Source of the DNA: Flavobacterium endophyticum
GTDB taxonomy: Bacteria; Bacteroidota; Bacteroidia; Flavobacteriales; Flavobacteriaceae
Assembly (NCBI RefSeq): GCF_003634455.1
Contig: NZ_RBLC01000001.1
Span: 1,189,927 to 1,253,926, forward strand
DNA length: 64,000 nt
Direction: 5' to 3'
Shown here: piece by piece, positions 43,586-53,327 of the stretch
How the letters are laid out: the number at the start of each line of letters is the position of its first letter
How positions within the stretch are numbered: the first letter of the stretch is position 1
Position numbers and translations under genes: made by a program
Notes under the pieces: generated by a model
The model's input: only the letters and a program-made list of their open reading frames with translations
Databases searched by the model: none
What the model was told of the DNA's origin: nothing

Positions 43586-44263
43586 TCAATAGTCTAATTT
43601 GACATAGTTCATGTGCTTCATGATCCTGCCTTTTCTTCTTTCTGTATACGATGAAGAATTGGTGGCTTTAAATTTTCGTGGGTTGGGAAGAATGGCGGCG
43701 ATTCCGGCAGCTTCTCTTTTTGATACCTGCGAAGCATCTTTTCGGTACCAATGCTGCGACGCAGCCTGTACGCCATAAACGCCATCGCCCATTTCAATGC
43801 TGTTGAGATATACTTCCATGATACGCTCTTTGCCCCAGAAGATTTCAATTAATACAGTAAAATAAGCTTCGAGCCCTTTTCTCAAATAGCTTCTTCCTTG
43901 CCAGAGGAAAACATTTTTTGCGGTCTGTTGTGAGATGGTGCTTCCGCCTTTCAATTTTCTTCCTTTGGAATTGTTTTTATAGGCTTTCTGCAATGCTTTG
44001 AAATCAAAACCATTATGACTTAAGAATGTTCCGTCTTCACTGGCAATTACGGCTTTTTGGTAGTTTATGGAAATATCTTCAAGCGGCACCCAGTCGTGAC
44101 TGCAAGTCATTTCCTTTCCAGCTTGTTTTTGCTCTAGGGCACGAATGGCCATCAAAGGCGTGAATGGAACAGGTACAAATTTGAAAAGAATGACAAAAAA
44201 GATGGAAATTCCGAAGAACCAAAGCGCGCATTTCCACAAAAACCTGAATATTTTTTTCAACAT
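43586..44263 (-). CDS. mtgA: Monofunctional biosynthetic peptidoglycan transglycosylase
   Basis: This GT51 enzyme polymerises lipid II into glycan strands. The 225-residue protein has one N-terminal membrane helix (about 8-30) and the periplasmic transglycosylase domain with VIASEDGTFLSHNGFD (about 73-88, catalytic Glu) and GGSTISQQTAKNVFLW (about 106-121). A second conserved block is YLNSIEMGDGVYGVQAAS (about 152-169). No transpeptidase domain is present, as expected for MtgA. It sits in a tightly packed minus-strand operon with symporter, DedA, FAD oxidoreductase and LpxR-like genes (gaps of 30 bp and less). Confidence 0.94.
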   Translation of the reverse strand: MLKKIFRFLWKCALWFFGISIFFVILFKFVPVPFTPLMAIRALEQKQAGKEMTCSHDWVPLEDISINYQKAVIASEDGTFLSHNGFDFKALQKAYKNNSKGRKLKGGSTISQQTAKNVFLWQGRSYLRKGLEAYFTVLIEIFWGKERIMEVYLNSIEMGDGVYGVQAASQHWYRKDASQVSKREAAGIAAILPNPRKFKATNSSSYTERRKGRIMKHMNYVKLDY

Positions 44264-44293
44264 AGTCTAAAAAAGAATCTTATAAATTTTAAA

Positions 44294-45418
44294 TTATTCT
44301 GTAGCAAGATCAGCCAATTCTTGTCCGATCAAGCTTCCGATGGCCACACCCATTCCGCCAAGTCGCACGCCACAACTCACATGCTGCGACAGTTTTTCGA
44401 CAATCGGTTTTTTGCTGGAACCCATTCCCATAATGCCGCTCCAGCGATGTTCGATCTTGAAATCACGGTCAGGCAAAATTACTTCTTTTAAAATTTCTTC
44501 GAGTTTATTTTGTATTAAATCTGTCTGTCCGAATTCGGAAGTCGTTTCTCCTTCAATATCAAGGTTTCTCGCACCGCCAAACAAGATTCGGTCGCCAAAG
44601 TTTCGAAAATAATAATAACCTCTGTCGATGTGGAAGGTTCCTTTTATGTCCAGATTCGGAATCGGTTCTGTAATCAGCACTTGCGCTCTGGCAGGTTTTA
44701 CGGCACCTTGGGTTAGTTTTTTGGCAAATCCGTTGGTCGCAAACAGCAGCTTTTTTGTTCGGAAATCAAAATCGTCGGTACTGACTTGCACACCTTCTGA
44801 AGTTTCATGATAGGCTGTCACATTTTGCTTATTCAGGACAAGAATACCCGCTGCAATAGCTTGTTTTAGTAGCGCCTCCATCATATTTCCGGTATCAATC
44901 TGACCTTCAAACGGATTAAAAATCAGGTATTCTTCTATACCACCGAAATTGAATCGGTCGATTTCTTTGGCAAAAACATCGGCTTTGAAAAGCGGTTTGA
45001 GCACGTCGTTTATAAAAGGAATCTTTTGAAGGCATTCATTGTAATGACTTTCGGAATTTTTGAGAAAAAGTTCATAACCGCCATATAATTTGTAGTCGAT
45101 GGCTGCATCGCCTAAACGTTTTCTGAGAAGCTGCAGTCCTTGCCAGCGTTTCTGGATCAGTTGGATGACTTCTTCTTCGGAATGGTTGCGAAGGTCGTCA
45201 ATGATTTCGGAAATACTTCCGAAACAAGCAAACCCGGCATTCTTGGTACTCGCTCCTTGAGGCAGAAATCCTTTTTCTAAGACCAGTATTTTGCTGTCAG
45301 GAAATTTCTCGCGCAGTCGTAAAGCAGCGTGCAGGCCTACGATGCCACTTCCAACAATAGTAAAGTCTACGTTTGAAAACCAGTTTTTCAGCTCCCAGTA
45401 GCTTAAATTCGCTTTCAT
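44294..45418 (-). CDS. FAD-dependent oxidoreductase (DAO family)
   Basis: The 374-residue flavoprotein has the FAD-binding N-terminus VDFTIVGSGIVGLHAALRL (about 17-35, GxGxxG), the second sequence ILVLEKGFLPQGASTKNAGFA (about 46-66) typical of glycine/D-amino-acid oxidases and DadA-type dehydrogenases, and RWSGIMGMG near the C-terminus. The substrate is undetermined: an amino acid, amine or similar. It is in the envelope operon between mtgA and dedA (30 and 37 bp gaps); a D-amino-acid substrate would fit a peptidoglycan-linked neighbourhood but is only inference. Confidence 0.85.
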   Translation of the reverse strand: MKANLSYWELKNWFSNVDFTIVGSGIVGLHAALRLREKFPDSKILVLEKGFLPQGASTKNAGFACFGSISEIIDDLRNHSEEEVIQLIQKRWQGLQLLRKRLGDAAIDYKLYGGYELFLKNSESHYNECLQKIPFINDVLKPLFKADVFAKEIDRFNFGGIEEYLIFNPFEGQIDTGNMMEALLKQAIAAGILVLNKQNVTAYHETSEGVQVSTDDFDFRTKKLLFATNGFAKKLTQGAVKPARAQVLITEPIPNLDIKGTFHIDRGYYYFRNFGDRILFGGARNLDIEGETTSEFGQTDLIQNKLEEILKEVILPDRDFKIEHRWSGIMGMGSSKKPIVEKLSQHVSCGVRLGGMGVAIGSLIGQELADLATE

Positions 45419-45455
45419 TTCCTTGGTTTTTAAGGATAGTATTTCGTCTAGACAG

Positions 45456-46154
45456 CTATGCTTCTTCTTGACCGTCTTTTGGTCCGGTTCTTTTCTTTAG
45501 GTAATTGATTACGAGCGGAACGGTTGTTATGGCAACGATGCCTAAGACGATGAATTCGATGTGCGCTTTCAGGTCGATTCCAAATTTGGTAAGGAAGAGA
45601 TCGTAAAGATAATGTCCTGCAAAGATGAGCGTAAATGCCCATAGGAATGAACTGACAATGTTATAGAACATGAATTTCTTTTTTTCCATTGACACGATTC
45701 CTGCCACGATCGGTGCAAAAGTCCTGATAATAGGAACGAAACGCGCAAAGATGATGGCACGTCCGCCATGCTTTTCAAAAAAGATTCTAGATTCGATCAA
45801 ATATTTTTTCTTGAACCAGAAAGTGTCTTTTTTGTTATAAAGATAATAGCCGCTTTTAGAGCCGAACCAATACCCAAAAGTATTGCCGATAATTCCTGCT
45901 GCCGCAATCATGGTTGACAAAACGACTAGGTTTATAAAATCACTTTCAATAGTAAAAAGCGTCGAAGTCAGCTCAGTACTGTAAATTCCTGCAAGAAACA
46001 GCAAGCTGTCGCCTGGAAGGAAGAACCCTGCAAAAAGTCCCGTTTCAGCAAATACGATAAACAAGACAACGTAGATTCCAATCGGAACGCCGCTGACTTT
46101 TAGGTTGATATAAAATTCAGGATTCAATAATTGCGTCCATTCAAAGCTTTCCAT
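45456..46154 (-). CDS. DedA-family membrane protein
   Basis: The 232-residue protein has five to six hydrophobic helices and the DedA signature FAETGLFAGFFLPGDSLLFLAG (about 35-56), with GNTFGYWFGSKSG (about 89-101) and FFEKHGGRAIIFARFVPIIRTFAPIVAGI (about 123-151). DedA proteins act as undecaprenyl-phosphate or lipid flippases in several bacteria, which fits an operon with a peptidoglycan transglycosylase. It starts 2 bp after the stop of the symporter gene, so the two are surely co-transcribed. Confidence 0.92.
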   Translation of the reverse strand: MESFEWTQLLNPEFYINLKVSGVPIGIYVVLFIVFAETGLFAGFFLPGDSLLFLAGIYSTELTSTLFTIESDFINLVVLSTMIAAAGIIGNTFGYWFGSKSGYYLYNKKDTFWFKKKYLIESRIFFEKHGGRAIIFARFVPIIRTFAPIVAGIVSMEKKKFMFYNIVSSFLWAFTLIFAGHYLYDLFLTKFGIDLKAHIEFIVLGIVAITTVPLVINYLKKRTGPKDGQEEA

Positions 46155-46156
46155 GG

Positions 46157-47407
46157 TTATGCTATTTCTTGTGTTATTGTTTCTGGCTCAGATTCCCATT
46201 TGTCTACAGCAGTTGTTGCCAATGCATTGCCCAGCACGTTTGTCATGCTTCTTGCCATATCGCAGAAATGGTCAATTGGCAAAATCAAGGCGATTCCTTC
46301 TGGCGGAATTCCAAACATGGCACAGGTTGCTACAACAACGATCAACGAGGCACGAGGCACGCCTGCAACTCCTTTACTTGTCAGCATCAGTACTAAAAGC
46401 ATCGTTAGTTGTTCTCCTAGAGACATATCCACTCCGTAGACTTGAGCGATAAAAATACTGGCGAAAGTCATATACATCATGCTTCCGTCAAGGTTGAAGG
46501 AATAGCCTAAAGGCAGCGTAAAAGAAACGATCTTGCTTTTGCAGCCGAAACGCTCTAATTCTTCCACTAATTTTGGAAAAACGGCTTCGCTGGAAGTAGT
46601 AGAAAAAGCAATAAGCAAAGGGCTTTTGATTCTCTTAAGCAATGTCCAAAGTCGGTTGCCAAGGATAAAATAGCCGACCAAAAGAAGCAATGCCCAAAGG
46701 ACTAAAATTCCGATAGCAAAATCGACCAAATACTTGGCATATAGGCTGAAAATTTCAAAACCATAATTTGCAACGGCAGCGGCAACAGCGCCAAAAACTC
46801 CTAACGGAGCTACCCACATGATGTAGGTTACCATTTTTAGGATGACATGCGAAACAATGTCGAGCGACTTGATAATCGGATTACCGAGCTTGCCCATAGA
46901 CGAAAGCGCAACTCCAAAAAGAATCGCGAAGATTACGATTTGCAATATTTCGTTGGTCGCCATGGCCTCGATGACACTCTTTGGCACGACATGGGTAACG
47001 AATTGTTCCAAAGAAAAAGACTTGGTGTTTTTTAGCAGATCGTCAGCTGTAGAAAGGTCATCCATTTTTATTGAAGTTCCTTTGCCAGGCTTCAGCCAGT
47101 TTACAAGCACTAAACCTACAGATAACGACACTAATGATGCGGTGATAAACCATGCCATGGCTTTGGCTCCTACTCTTCCGACCATTTTCATATCGCCCAT
47201 TTTAGCAATTCCAACCACTAAAGTCGAAAATACCAAGGGAGCAATAATCATCTGGACGAGCCTGATAAAAATCGTTCCTAGAAGTTTTATATTTTTTGCA
47301 AAGTCTGCTTTTTCTTCTGGATATTGATAATGGACATAAGCGCCCAAAGCAACTCCGAGAACCAAAGCAATGATGATTGCTGCAAATAGTCTATTGTTGT
47401 TTTTCAA
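46157..47407 (-). CDS. Dicarboxylate/amino acid:cation symporter (DAACS)
   Basis: This secondary transporter imports dicarboxylates or acidic/neutral amino acids with protons or sodium. The 416-residue protein has about eight helices, the SVSLGLVLVNWLKPGKG region, the substrate-site SSEAVFPKLVEELERFG (about 275-291) and the variant signature FNLDGSMMYMTFASIFIAQ (about 306-324), normally NMDGT. Translation appears to begin at TTG (47407-47405) because no ATG precedes the first membrane helix. It is the first gene of the minus-strand operon running to the LpxR-like gene. Substrate specificity cannot be read from the sequence. Confidence 0.9.
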   Translation of the reverse strand: MKNNNRLFAAIIIALVLGVALGAYVHYQYPEEKADFAKNIKLLGTIFIRLVQMIIAPLVFSTLVVGIAKMGDMKMVGRVGAKAMAWFITASLVSLSVGLVLVNWLKPGKGTSIKMDDLSTADDLLKNTKSFSLEQFVTHVVPKSVIEAMATNEILQIVIFAILFGVALSSMGKLGNPIIKSLDIVSHVILKMVTYIMWVAPLGVFGAVAAAVANYGFEIFSLYAKYLVDFAIGILVLWALLLLVGYFILGNRLWTLLKRIKSPLLIAFSTTSSEAVFPKLVEELERFGCKSKIVSFTLPLGYSFNLDGSMMYMTFASIFIAQVYGVDMSLGEQLTMLLVLMLTSKGVAGVPRASLIVVVATCAMFGIPPEGIALILPIDHFCDMARSMTNVLGNALATTAVDKWESEPETITQEIA

Positions 47408-47665
47408 ACCGTAATTATTTTAGTTCGTGAAAATAGTTATATTTTTTGACTCCTATTTGAATAGTGAATAAAATCTTAATTTTTTAGAGCACAAAAGCTT
47501 CCTACGCGACTAAAATCTCATTATTTTCAATTATAAATAATTCAACAATAACAATACTTTACAGTTATATTTATATCTTTTTAATCTTTTTTTTGATTAA
47601 AAATCACAATATAAATAAAATTATCATACATTTGATATAACCAAATTTAACCAACCTACTAATTT
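47408..47665. other. Intergenic region between divergent genes
   Basis: These 258 AT-rich bases hold the promoters of the symporter operon and of the metalloprotease gene. TACATTTG at 47627-47634 matches the -7 consensus exactly for the protease, 32 bp before its ATG. No gene or hairpin of note is present. Confidence 0.55.
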
Positions 47666-50600
47666 ATGAAACACGCTCTACTATCAGTAGCCTTCTTGGC
47701 TATGACTGGTTTTTCGTTCGCACAGAATGGAAAATCACTCTGGAAAGCATCAGCTCCAAAAAGCGATCTTGCCATTTTTGAAAACCGGATGCCACTTCCC
47801 ACAAAAAATTTATTTGAACTGGATTTGTCTTCTTTAAAAAACCAACTGACAAAGGCACCGCTTCGAAACAGTTACAAACAGGCTTCAAATGTTATTATCG
47901 CTATTCCAACAGCCGACGGTGCATCAGAGCGATTCCGAATCTACGATCTGCCTATCATGGATCCGGAACTGGCAGCACGCTATCCAGAAATTAAATCCTA
48001 TGCAGGACAAGGAATCGATGACCCGACTGCGACAATCTATTTCAGCGTATCGCCGCTTGGATTTCAAGGAATGAAATTAGTGGCAGACAAACCAGCTGAA
48101 TTTATCGAGCCGTATTCCAAAGACCTCAGCACTTACTCAGTCTACAAGAGAACGGACAAGAGAATGGCTTTCACCAAATTTGAATGTGAAGTCATGGATC
48201 ATGTAAAAGGCCAGATGAATTCTGACCTCGCGTTACGTCCTAATGCAGACGATAGCACATTGAGGACTTATAGGCTGGCCATGTCTGTTACCGGAGAATA
48301 CACGGCGTATCATGGAGGCACCAAAGCTCTCGCTCTAGCCGCTATCAATAATACCATGACACGTGTCAACGGCGTATTTGAAAAAGATTTCGGAGTCCGA
48401 ATGGTACTTATTTCCAATACAGACGCGGTAATCTATACCAACGCTTCGACCGATCCTTATGGCAGCACCGATGCCAATTACAATTCGCAACTACAGTCTA
48501 CCTTGACGAGCGTAATCGGAAACGCGAATTACGATATCGGGCACTTGATGTCAGCCATCGGGAATAATGGAAACGCAGGCTGTATCGGCTGTGTATGCGC
48601 TTCAGGGAAAGGCAGCGGCTTTACAACAAGCACAGTTCCAATTGGCGATAATTTCGATATCGACTTTGTGGCCCACGAAATGGGACATCAGTTTGGAGCT
48701 AACCATACGTTTACTTTCAGCAATGAGGGAACTGGCGTACAAAACGAGCCTGGAAGCGGAACCACAATCATGGGATATGCTGGGATTACAGGCGCTACAG
48801 ACGTGCAGCCTCATAGCGACCCGTTCTTTCATGCCGTAAGCATCCAACAGGTGACCAATTATGTAAAAACAACTTCTTGCCAGACCAATACGGCAACCGG
48901 AAATGCGGTACCAACAGCCAATGCAGGAGCAGATTATACCGTTCCAAAAGGAACTCCTTTCTTATTGACTGGTTCTGGAACGGATGCCAACGGCGATACT
49001 TTGACGTATTGCTGGGAGCAGATGAACTCAGGAACTTCAAGTACTACGTACCCGAGCGCGACAGCCACTTCGGGACCAGCTTTCCGCTCTTTTGTACCTT
49101 CAACATCAGGCACACGCTATTTTCCAAGACTAGAAACCATTAAAACTGGCGCGACAACTTGGCAATGGGAAGCCGTTCCAAACGTAGCAAGAACTCTAAA
49201 TTTCAGATTAACAGTTAGAGACAACAGAGCGGGCGGTCCTGCAAACAATAGCGACGATATGATTGTTACCGTAAACGGAACAGCAGGGCCTTTTGTCCTT
49301 ACAGCGCCAAACACAGCCGTATCTTGGGCATCTGGAACCTCCCAAACCGTGACATGGAACGTCGCAGGAACAACTGCAAATGGCGTAAATGCAGCAAACG
49401 TGGACATCTTGCTATCGACCGATGGCGGAAACACCTACCCTATCACTTTGTTAGCAGGAACTCCAAATGACGGAACTCAGGCTATTACCGTTCCGAATAA
49501 TCCTGGCACGCAAAATAGAATCATGGTCAAAGGATCCAACCATATCTTCTTTGACATTTCCAATACCAATTTTACAATTACTACCGGATCGGGAGATGTA
49601 ACAGCCCCGACAGCGCCTACAAGCTTAGCCGCTTCTGGAACGACTCAGACAGGAACCAACTTGTCTTGGACAGCTTCTACCGATAATGTTGCCGTTACAG
49701 GTTATGAGGTATACCAAAACGGCGTACTGAAAACTACCGTAACTACAACGACCTATGCCGTAACTGGATTGACGCCATCTACAGCTTATACTTTTTATGT
49801 AAAAGCTAAAGATGCGGCTGGCAACTTATCAGCTTCTAGCAACACGGTAAATGTGACTACTTTGGCTGGAACCGCAACCTATTGTGCTTCAAAAGGAAAT
49901 AGCGTTGCTGACGAATACATTGGAAGAGTACAGTTAGGAACCATCAACAATGCTTCGACAGGAGGAACAGGTTATTCTGACTTTACATCTATTTCTACCA
50001 ATTTGAGCAAAGGAACAGCCTATACAATTACCGTAACGCCAACTTGGACGGGAACAACTTACGCGGAAGGTGTTGCTGTTTGGATTGACTATAATGGCGA
50101 CAGCGATTTTGACGATACAGGAGAATTAGCCTGGAGCAGAGCTGCTTCTACAGCAACTCCAGCAAGCGGTTCGTTTACGGTTCCAGCAACAGCTGCAACA
50201 GGCGCAACGCGAATGAGAGTTTCTTTGAAATACAATGCAGTACCAACTGCGTGTGAGGCTTTCTCTTATGGAGAAGTAGAAGATTATACCGTAAACATTC
50301 AGGCTGGATCTGCCGATACTACAGCTCCAACAGTACCTACAAGTTTAGTGGCTTCGGGAACTACACAGACAGCCACGAACTTATCTTGGACAGCTTCAAC
50401 CGACAATGTTGCCGTCACTGGATATGAAGTCTATCAAGATGGTGTTTTAAGAACTACCGTAACCACAACATCCTATGCCGTAACTGGATTGACAGCAGCA
50501 ACTACATACACTTTTTCTGTAAAAGCAAAAGACGCGGCAGGAAACAGTTCGGCTTCAAGCAATAGCGTGAACGTAACTACCTTATCGACTTCGGTTTCGT

Positions 50601-51274
50601 ATTGCGCTTCGCAAGGAAACAGCGTAGCTGACGAAAAAATCGGGCGCGTGCAATTCGGAACCATCGACAATACGTCGACTGGAGGAACGGGATATACTGA
50701 TTTCACTTCGATTTCTACTAATGCGACCAGAGGAATTTCGTATACGATTACCATCACGCCATCATGGACAAGTTCTGTTTACAGCGAAGGGTATTCTGTT
50801 TGGATTGATTACAACAAAGATGGCGATTTCACCGATGCTGGAGAACAAGTTTGGACAAAAACGGCTTCGACAACAACACCTGTGAGCGGCAGCTTTACAA
50901 TTCCTGCTAGTGCCACTTTAGGTGCAACCCGCATGAGAGTTTCTATGAAATACAATGCCGTGCCGACTGCCTGTGAAGCCTTTTCGTATGGCCAAGTAGA
51001 AGATTATACGGTAAACATCGTGTCTACAGGAAGAGAAGAAAGCATCGCACAGGCGGAGATCAAATTATATCCAAATCCTGCTTCTTCGGTCATTAACCTA
51101 ACTTCGGTTTCTGAAAAAGCGAGCTTCAGAATCGTAAATATGTTAGGACAAGAAGTCATGAGAGGAAAAATCCAAGATGGAACCATCGCTGTTTCTTCTT
51201 TGACTGACGGAAATTATATTGTTGAGATTAATGATAACGAAAACGTGACTGTAAAACGTTTCATCAAAAAGTAA
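47666..51274 (+). CDS. Secreted reprolysin-like metalloprotease with FN3, GEVED and T9SS sorting domains
   Basis: The 1202-residue protein would be exported by T9SS and act outside the cell. It has a signal peptide (about 1-19), a propeptide (about 25-190) and a reprolysin-like catalytic domain (about 195-410). The zinc site is HEMGHQFGANH, with the first ligand His337, followed by the Met-turn TIMGYAG. A beta domain follows (about 415-640), then two copies of an FN3 module plus GEVED module (about 646-1120), and the sorting domain (about 1128-1202, LYPNPASSVINLTS to VKRFIKK). The two FN3-GEVED units are 720 bp apart and strongly alike. It probably degrades host or environmental proteins. Confidence 0.93.
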   Translation: MKHALLSVAFLAMTGFSFAQNGKSLWKASAPKSDLAIFENRMPLPTKNLFELDLSSLKNQLTKAPLRNSYKQASNVIIAIPTADGASERFRIYDLPIMDPELAARYPEIKSYAGQGIDDPTATIYFSVSPLGFQGMKLVADKPAEFIEPYSKDLSTYSVYKRTDKRMAFTKFECEVMDHVKGQMNSDLALRPNADDSTLRTYRLAMSVTGEYTAYHGGTKALALAAINNTMTRVNGVFEKDFGVRMVLISNTDAVIYTNASTDPYGSTDANYNSQLQSTLTSVIGNANYDIGHLMSAIGNNGNAGCIGCVCASGKGSGFTTSTVPIGDNFDIDFVAHEMGHQFGANHTFTFSNEGTGVQNEPGSGTTIMGYAGITGATDVQPHSDPFFHAVSIQQVTNYVKTTSCQTNTATGNAVPTANAGADYTVPKGTPFLLTGSGTDANGDTLTYCWEQMNSGTSSTTYPSATATSGPAFRSFVPSTSGTRYFPRLETIKTGATTWQWEAVPNVARTLNFRLTVRDNRAGGPANNSDDMIVTVNGTAGPFVLTAPNTAVSWASGTSQTVTWNVAGTTANGVNAANVDILLSTDGGNTYPITLLAGTPNDGTQAITVPNNPGTQNRIMVKGSNHIFFDISNTNFTITTGSGDVTAPTAPTSLAASGTTQTGTNLSWTASTDNVAVTGYEVYQNGVLKTTVTTTTYAVTGLTPSTAYTFYVKAKDAAGNLSASSNTVNVTTLAGTATYCASKGNSVADEYIGRVQLGTINNASTGGTGYSDFTSISTNLSKGTAYTITVTPTWTGTTYAEGVAVWIDYNGDSDFDDTGELAWSRAASTATPASGSFTVPATAATGATRMRVSLKYNAVPTACEAFSYGEVEDYTVNIQAGSADTTAPTVPTSLVASGTTQTATNLSWTASTDNVAVTGYEVYQDGVLRTTVTTTSYAVTGLTAATTYTFSVKAKDAAGNSSASSNSVNVTTLSTSVSYCASQGNSVADEKIGRVQFGTIDNTSTGGTGYTDFTSISTNATRGISYTITITPSWTSSVYSEGYSVWIDYNKDGDFTDAGEQVWTKTASTTTPVSGSFTIPASATLGATRMRVSMKYNAVPTACEAFSYGQVEDYTVNIVSTGREESIAQAEIKLYPNPASSVINLTSVSEKASFRIVNMLGQEVMRGKIQDGTIAVSSLTDGNYIVEINDNENVTVKRFIKK
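49601..51019. repeat. Tandem FN3-GEVED duplication, 720-bp period
   Basis: The segment beginning ACAGCCCCGACAGCGCC at 49601 recurs at 50321 (ACAGCTCCAACAGTACC), 720 bp or 240 codons later. Both units encode an FN3 module followed by a GEVED module. Long runs of near-identity in protein and DNA show a comparatively recent duplication. Confidence 0.85.
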
Positions 51275-51292
51275 TTCATTTTTCATTTTAGC

Positions 51293-51320
51293 AAAAGGCC
51301 GTCTTTTCAGACGGCCTTTT
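51293..51320 (+). terminator. Terminator after the metalloprotease gene
   Basis: AAAAGGCCGTCT (51293-51304), loop TTTC, AGACGGCCTTTT (51309-51320), a perfect 12-bp stem. Confidence 0.9.
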
Positions 51321-51389
51321 TTATTGAAACATCCGCTGTATTTGAATAAATGATTACCTTTAAGCCTTTATTTTTAACAGCATTCGCAA

Positions 51390-53291
51390 ATGAAAAAAAT
51401 TCTTTTTTTAACCATTAGTATGATCGGATTAAATGCAGCCGCACAAAACGTAATGACGCCAGAATTGCTTTGGCAGCTCGGAAGAGTCAGTCCGCTTGGC
51501 ATCTCAAAAGACGGAAAAAACATCATCTACAAAGTTTCAATTCCTTCGGTAGAAGAAAATAAATCAAATTCTAAATTTTACAGCATACCTGTTTCAGGCG
51601 GCAATGCCACCGAAGTTGCAGAATATGCCTCGCTGCTAAATGACAAAAACATTTCTCCTGACGGCAAGCTTTTATTGGCAAGCAAAGAAATCAAAGTCGG
51701 GAAAGTCTTAGGAAAAGATTATTATCCTGCTTTAGAAAAATCTGAAGTACAAGTTTATGATGGATTGGATTATCGTCATTGGGACACTTGGAATGACGGC
51801 ACGCACAATCATGTGGTTTTTTCTCCTGTAAATGATAAAGAAAACTTCACCGATATCATGAAGGACGAGCCTTATGATTCACCTCAAAAACCATTTGGTG
51901 GCGATGAAGATTATACTTGGTCCCGCGACGGAAAAAGCATTGTGTATGTTTCGAAAAAACTAGAAGGAACCGCGTATGCTACTTCTACAAATACAAACTT
52001 GTACCAATACGACTTAGCTACAAAAACAACCAAAAACCTAACGGAAAGCAATCCAGGTTATGATACCGCTCCGCAATTTTCTCCGAATGGCGACTTGACG
52101 TGGTTGCAGATGAAACGCGATGGTTATGAAGCTGACAAAAATGATATTATCGTACGTTTTAAAGGCATGGACATCAATCTGACTTCGGGCTGGGATGGAA
52201 CTGTTGACAGCTTTACTTGGAGTGCCGATGGGAAAAAAGTATATTTTTTAGCACCAATCAACGGTACCAAACAATTATTTGAGGTAAATTTTCCGGGATT
52301 GACTCGAATTGCTATAACCGTAAGACAGCTTACCGATGGTGATTTTGACGTGACCGATATTGTAGGTTTTTCTGGAGATAAGGCTATCGTGGCAAGAACC
52401 GACTTCAATCATGCAGCAGAAATCTTTTCTTACGATTTGAAGAAAAAAACATGGAACCAAATTACGAAAGTAAACGATGCTGCTTATTCGAAAATAGCCT
52501 TGAGCAAATTCGAAAAACGTTATGTTACGACAACTGACGGAAAGAAAATGCTGGTTTGGGTAGTGCTTCCTCCCAATTTTGACAAGAACAAAAAATATCC
52601 GACACTTTTATATTGCCAAGGCGGACCGCAATCTGCATTGACACAATTTTATTCTTTTAGATGGAACTTTCAGGTTATGGCGGCGCAAGGCTATATTGTC
52701 GTAGCGCCAAACCGAAGAGGAATGCAAGGCCATGGTGTTGCCTGGAACGAGCAGATCAGTAAAGACTGGGGCGGCCAAGTAATGGACGACTACCTTTCTG
52801 CTATCGACGATGTTTCAAAAGAAAGCTATGTTGACAAAGCAAGGCTGGGCGCTATTGGCGCAAGCTACGGAGGCTACTCTGTGTTCTATTTAGCTGGAAT
52901 CCACAAAAAAAGATTCAAGACTTTCATAGCACACTGTGGCGTTTTCAACCTGCAAAGCATGTACGGAACCACGGAAGAAGTATTTTTCACGAACTGGGAT
53001 TCTGGCGGTGCTTATTGGGAAGCAAACAACGCAGCGGCGCAAAAGACTTATTCTCAATTCAACCCGATCAATAACGTGAGCAAATGGGATACTCCTATTT
53101 TGATTTTCCAAGGAGGAAAAGATTATAGAGTGCCGATCGGGCAAGGACAGGAAGCTTTCCAAGCCGCTCAATTGCAAGGCATCAAGAGCAGGTTCATTCT
53201 GTTTCCAGATGAAAATCACTGGGTACTGAAACCTCAGAATGCACAGGTTTGGCAAAAAGAATTTTTTAGATGGTTGAAAGAAACTTTATAA
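51390..53291 (+). CDS. S9 family peptidase (dipeptidyl/acylaminoacyl peptidase type)
   Basis: The 633-residue peptidase has a signal peptide (about 1-19), an N-terminal propeller with WD40-like PD40 blades (TWSRDGKSIVYVSKK about 174-188; SWSADGKKVYFLAP type) and a C-terminal alpha/beta-hydrolase domain. The nucleophile is Ser492 in GASYGGYSV. The Asp is in YRVPIGQGQEAFQA (about 571) and the His in DENHWVLK (about 610). It resembles the S9C/DPP group and would sit in the periplasm, trimming peptides from the neighbouring secreted protease. It has its own terminator and lies 115 bp after the metalloprotease stop. Confidence 0.94.
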   Translation: MKKILFLTISMIGLNAAAQNVMTPELLWQLGRVSPLGISKDGKNIIYKVSIPSVEENKSNSKFYSIPVSGGNATEVAEYASLLNDKNISPDGKLLLASKEIKVGKVLGKDYYPALEKSEVQVYDGLDYRHWDTWNDGTHNHVVFSPVNDKENFTDIMKDEPYDSPQKPFGGDEDYTWSRDGKSIVYVSKKLEGTAYATSTNTNLYQYDLATKTTKNLTESNPGYDTAPQFSPNGDLTWLQMKRDGYEADKNDIIVRFKGMDINLTSGWDGTVDSFTWSADGKKVYFLAPINGTKQLFEVNFPGLTRIAITVRQLTDGDFDVTDIVGFSGDKAIVARTDFNHAAEIFSYDLKKKTWNQITKVNDAAYSKIALSKFEKRYVTTTDGKKMLVWVVLPPNFDKNKKYPTLLYCQGGPQSALTQFYSFRWNFQVMAAQGYIVVAPNRRGMQGHGVAWNEQISKDWGGQVMDDYLSAIDDVSKESYVDKARLGAIGASYGGYSVFYLAGIHKKRFKTFIAHCGVFNLQSMYGTTEEVFFTNWDSGGAYWEANNAAAQKTYSQFNPINNVSKWDTPILIFQGGKDYRVPIGQGQEAFQAAQLQGIKSRFILFPDENHWVLKPQNAQVWQKEFFRWLKETL

Positions 53292-53293
53292 CA

Positions 53294-53324
53294 AAAAAAT
53301 CCCCGCTCTTCGCGGGGATTTTTT
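53294..53324. terminator. Bidirectional terminator
   Basis: AAAAAATCCCCGC (53294-53306), loop TCTTC, GCGGGGATTTTTT (53312-53324). It lies between the S9 peptidase and the convergent TPR protein gene. Confidence 0.92.
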
Positions 53325-53327
53325 TAT

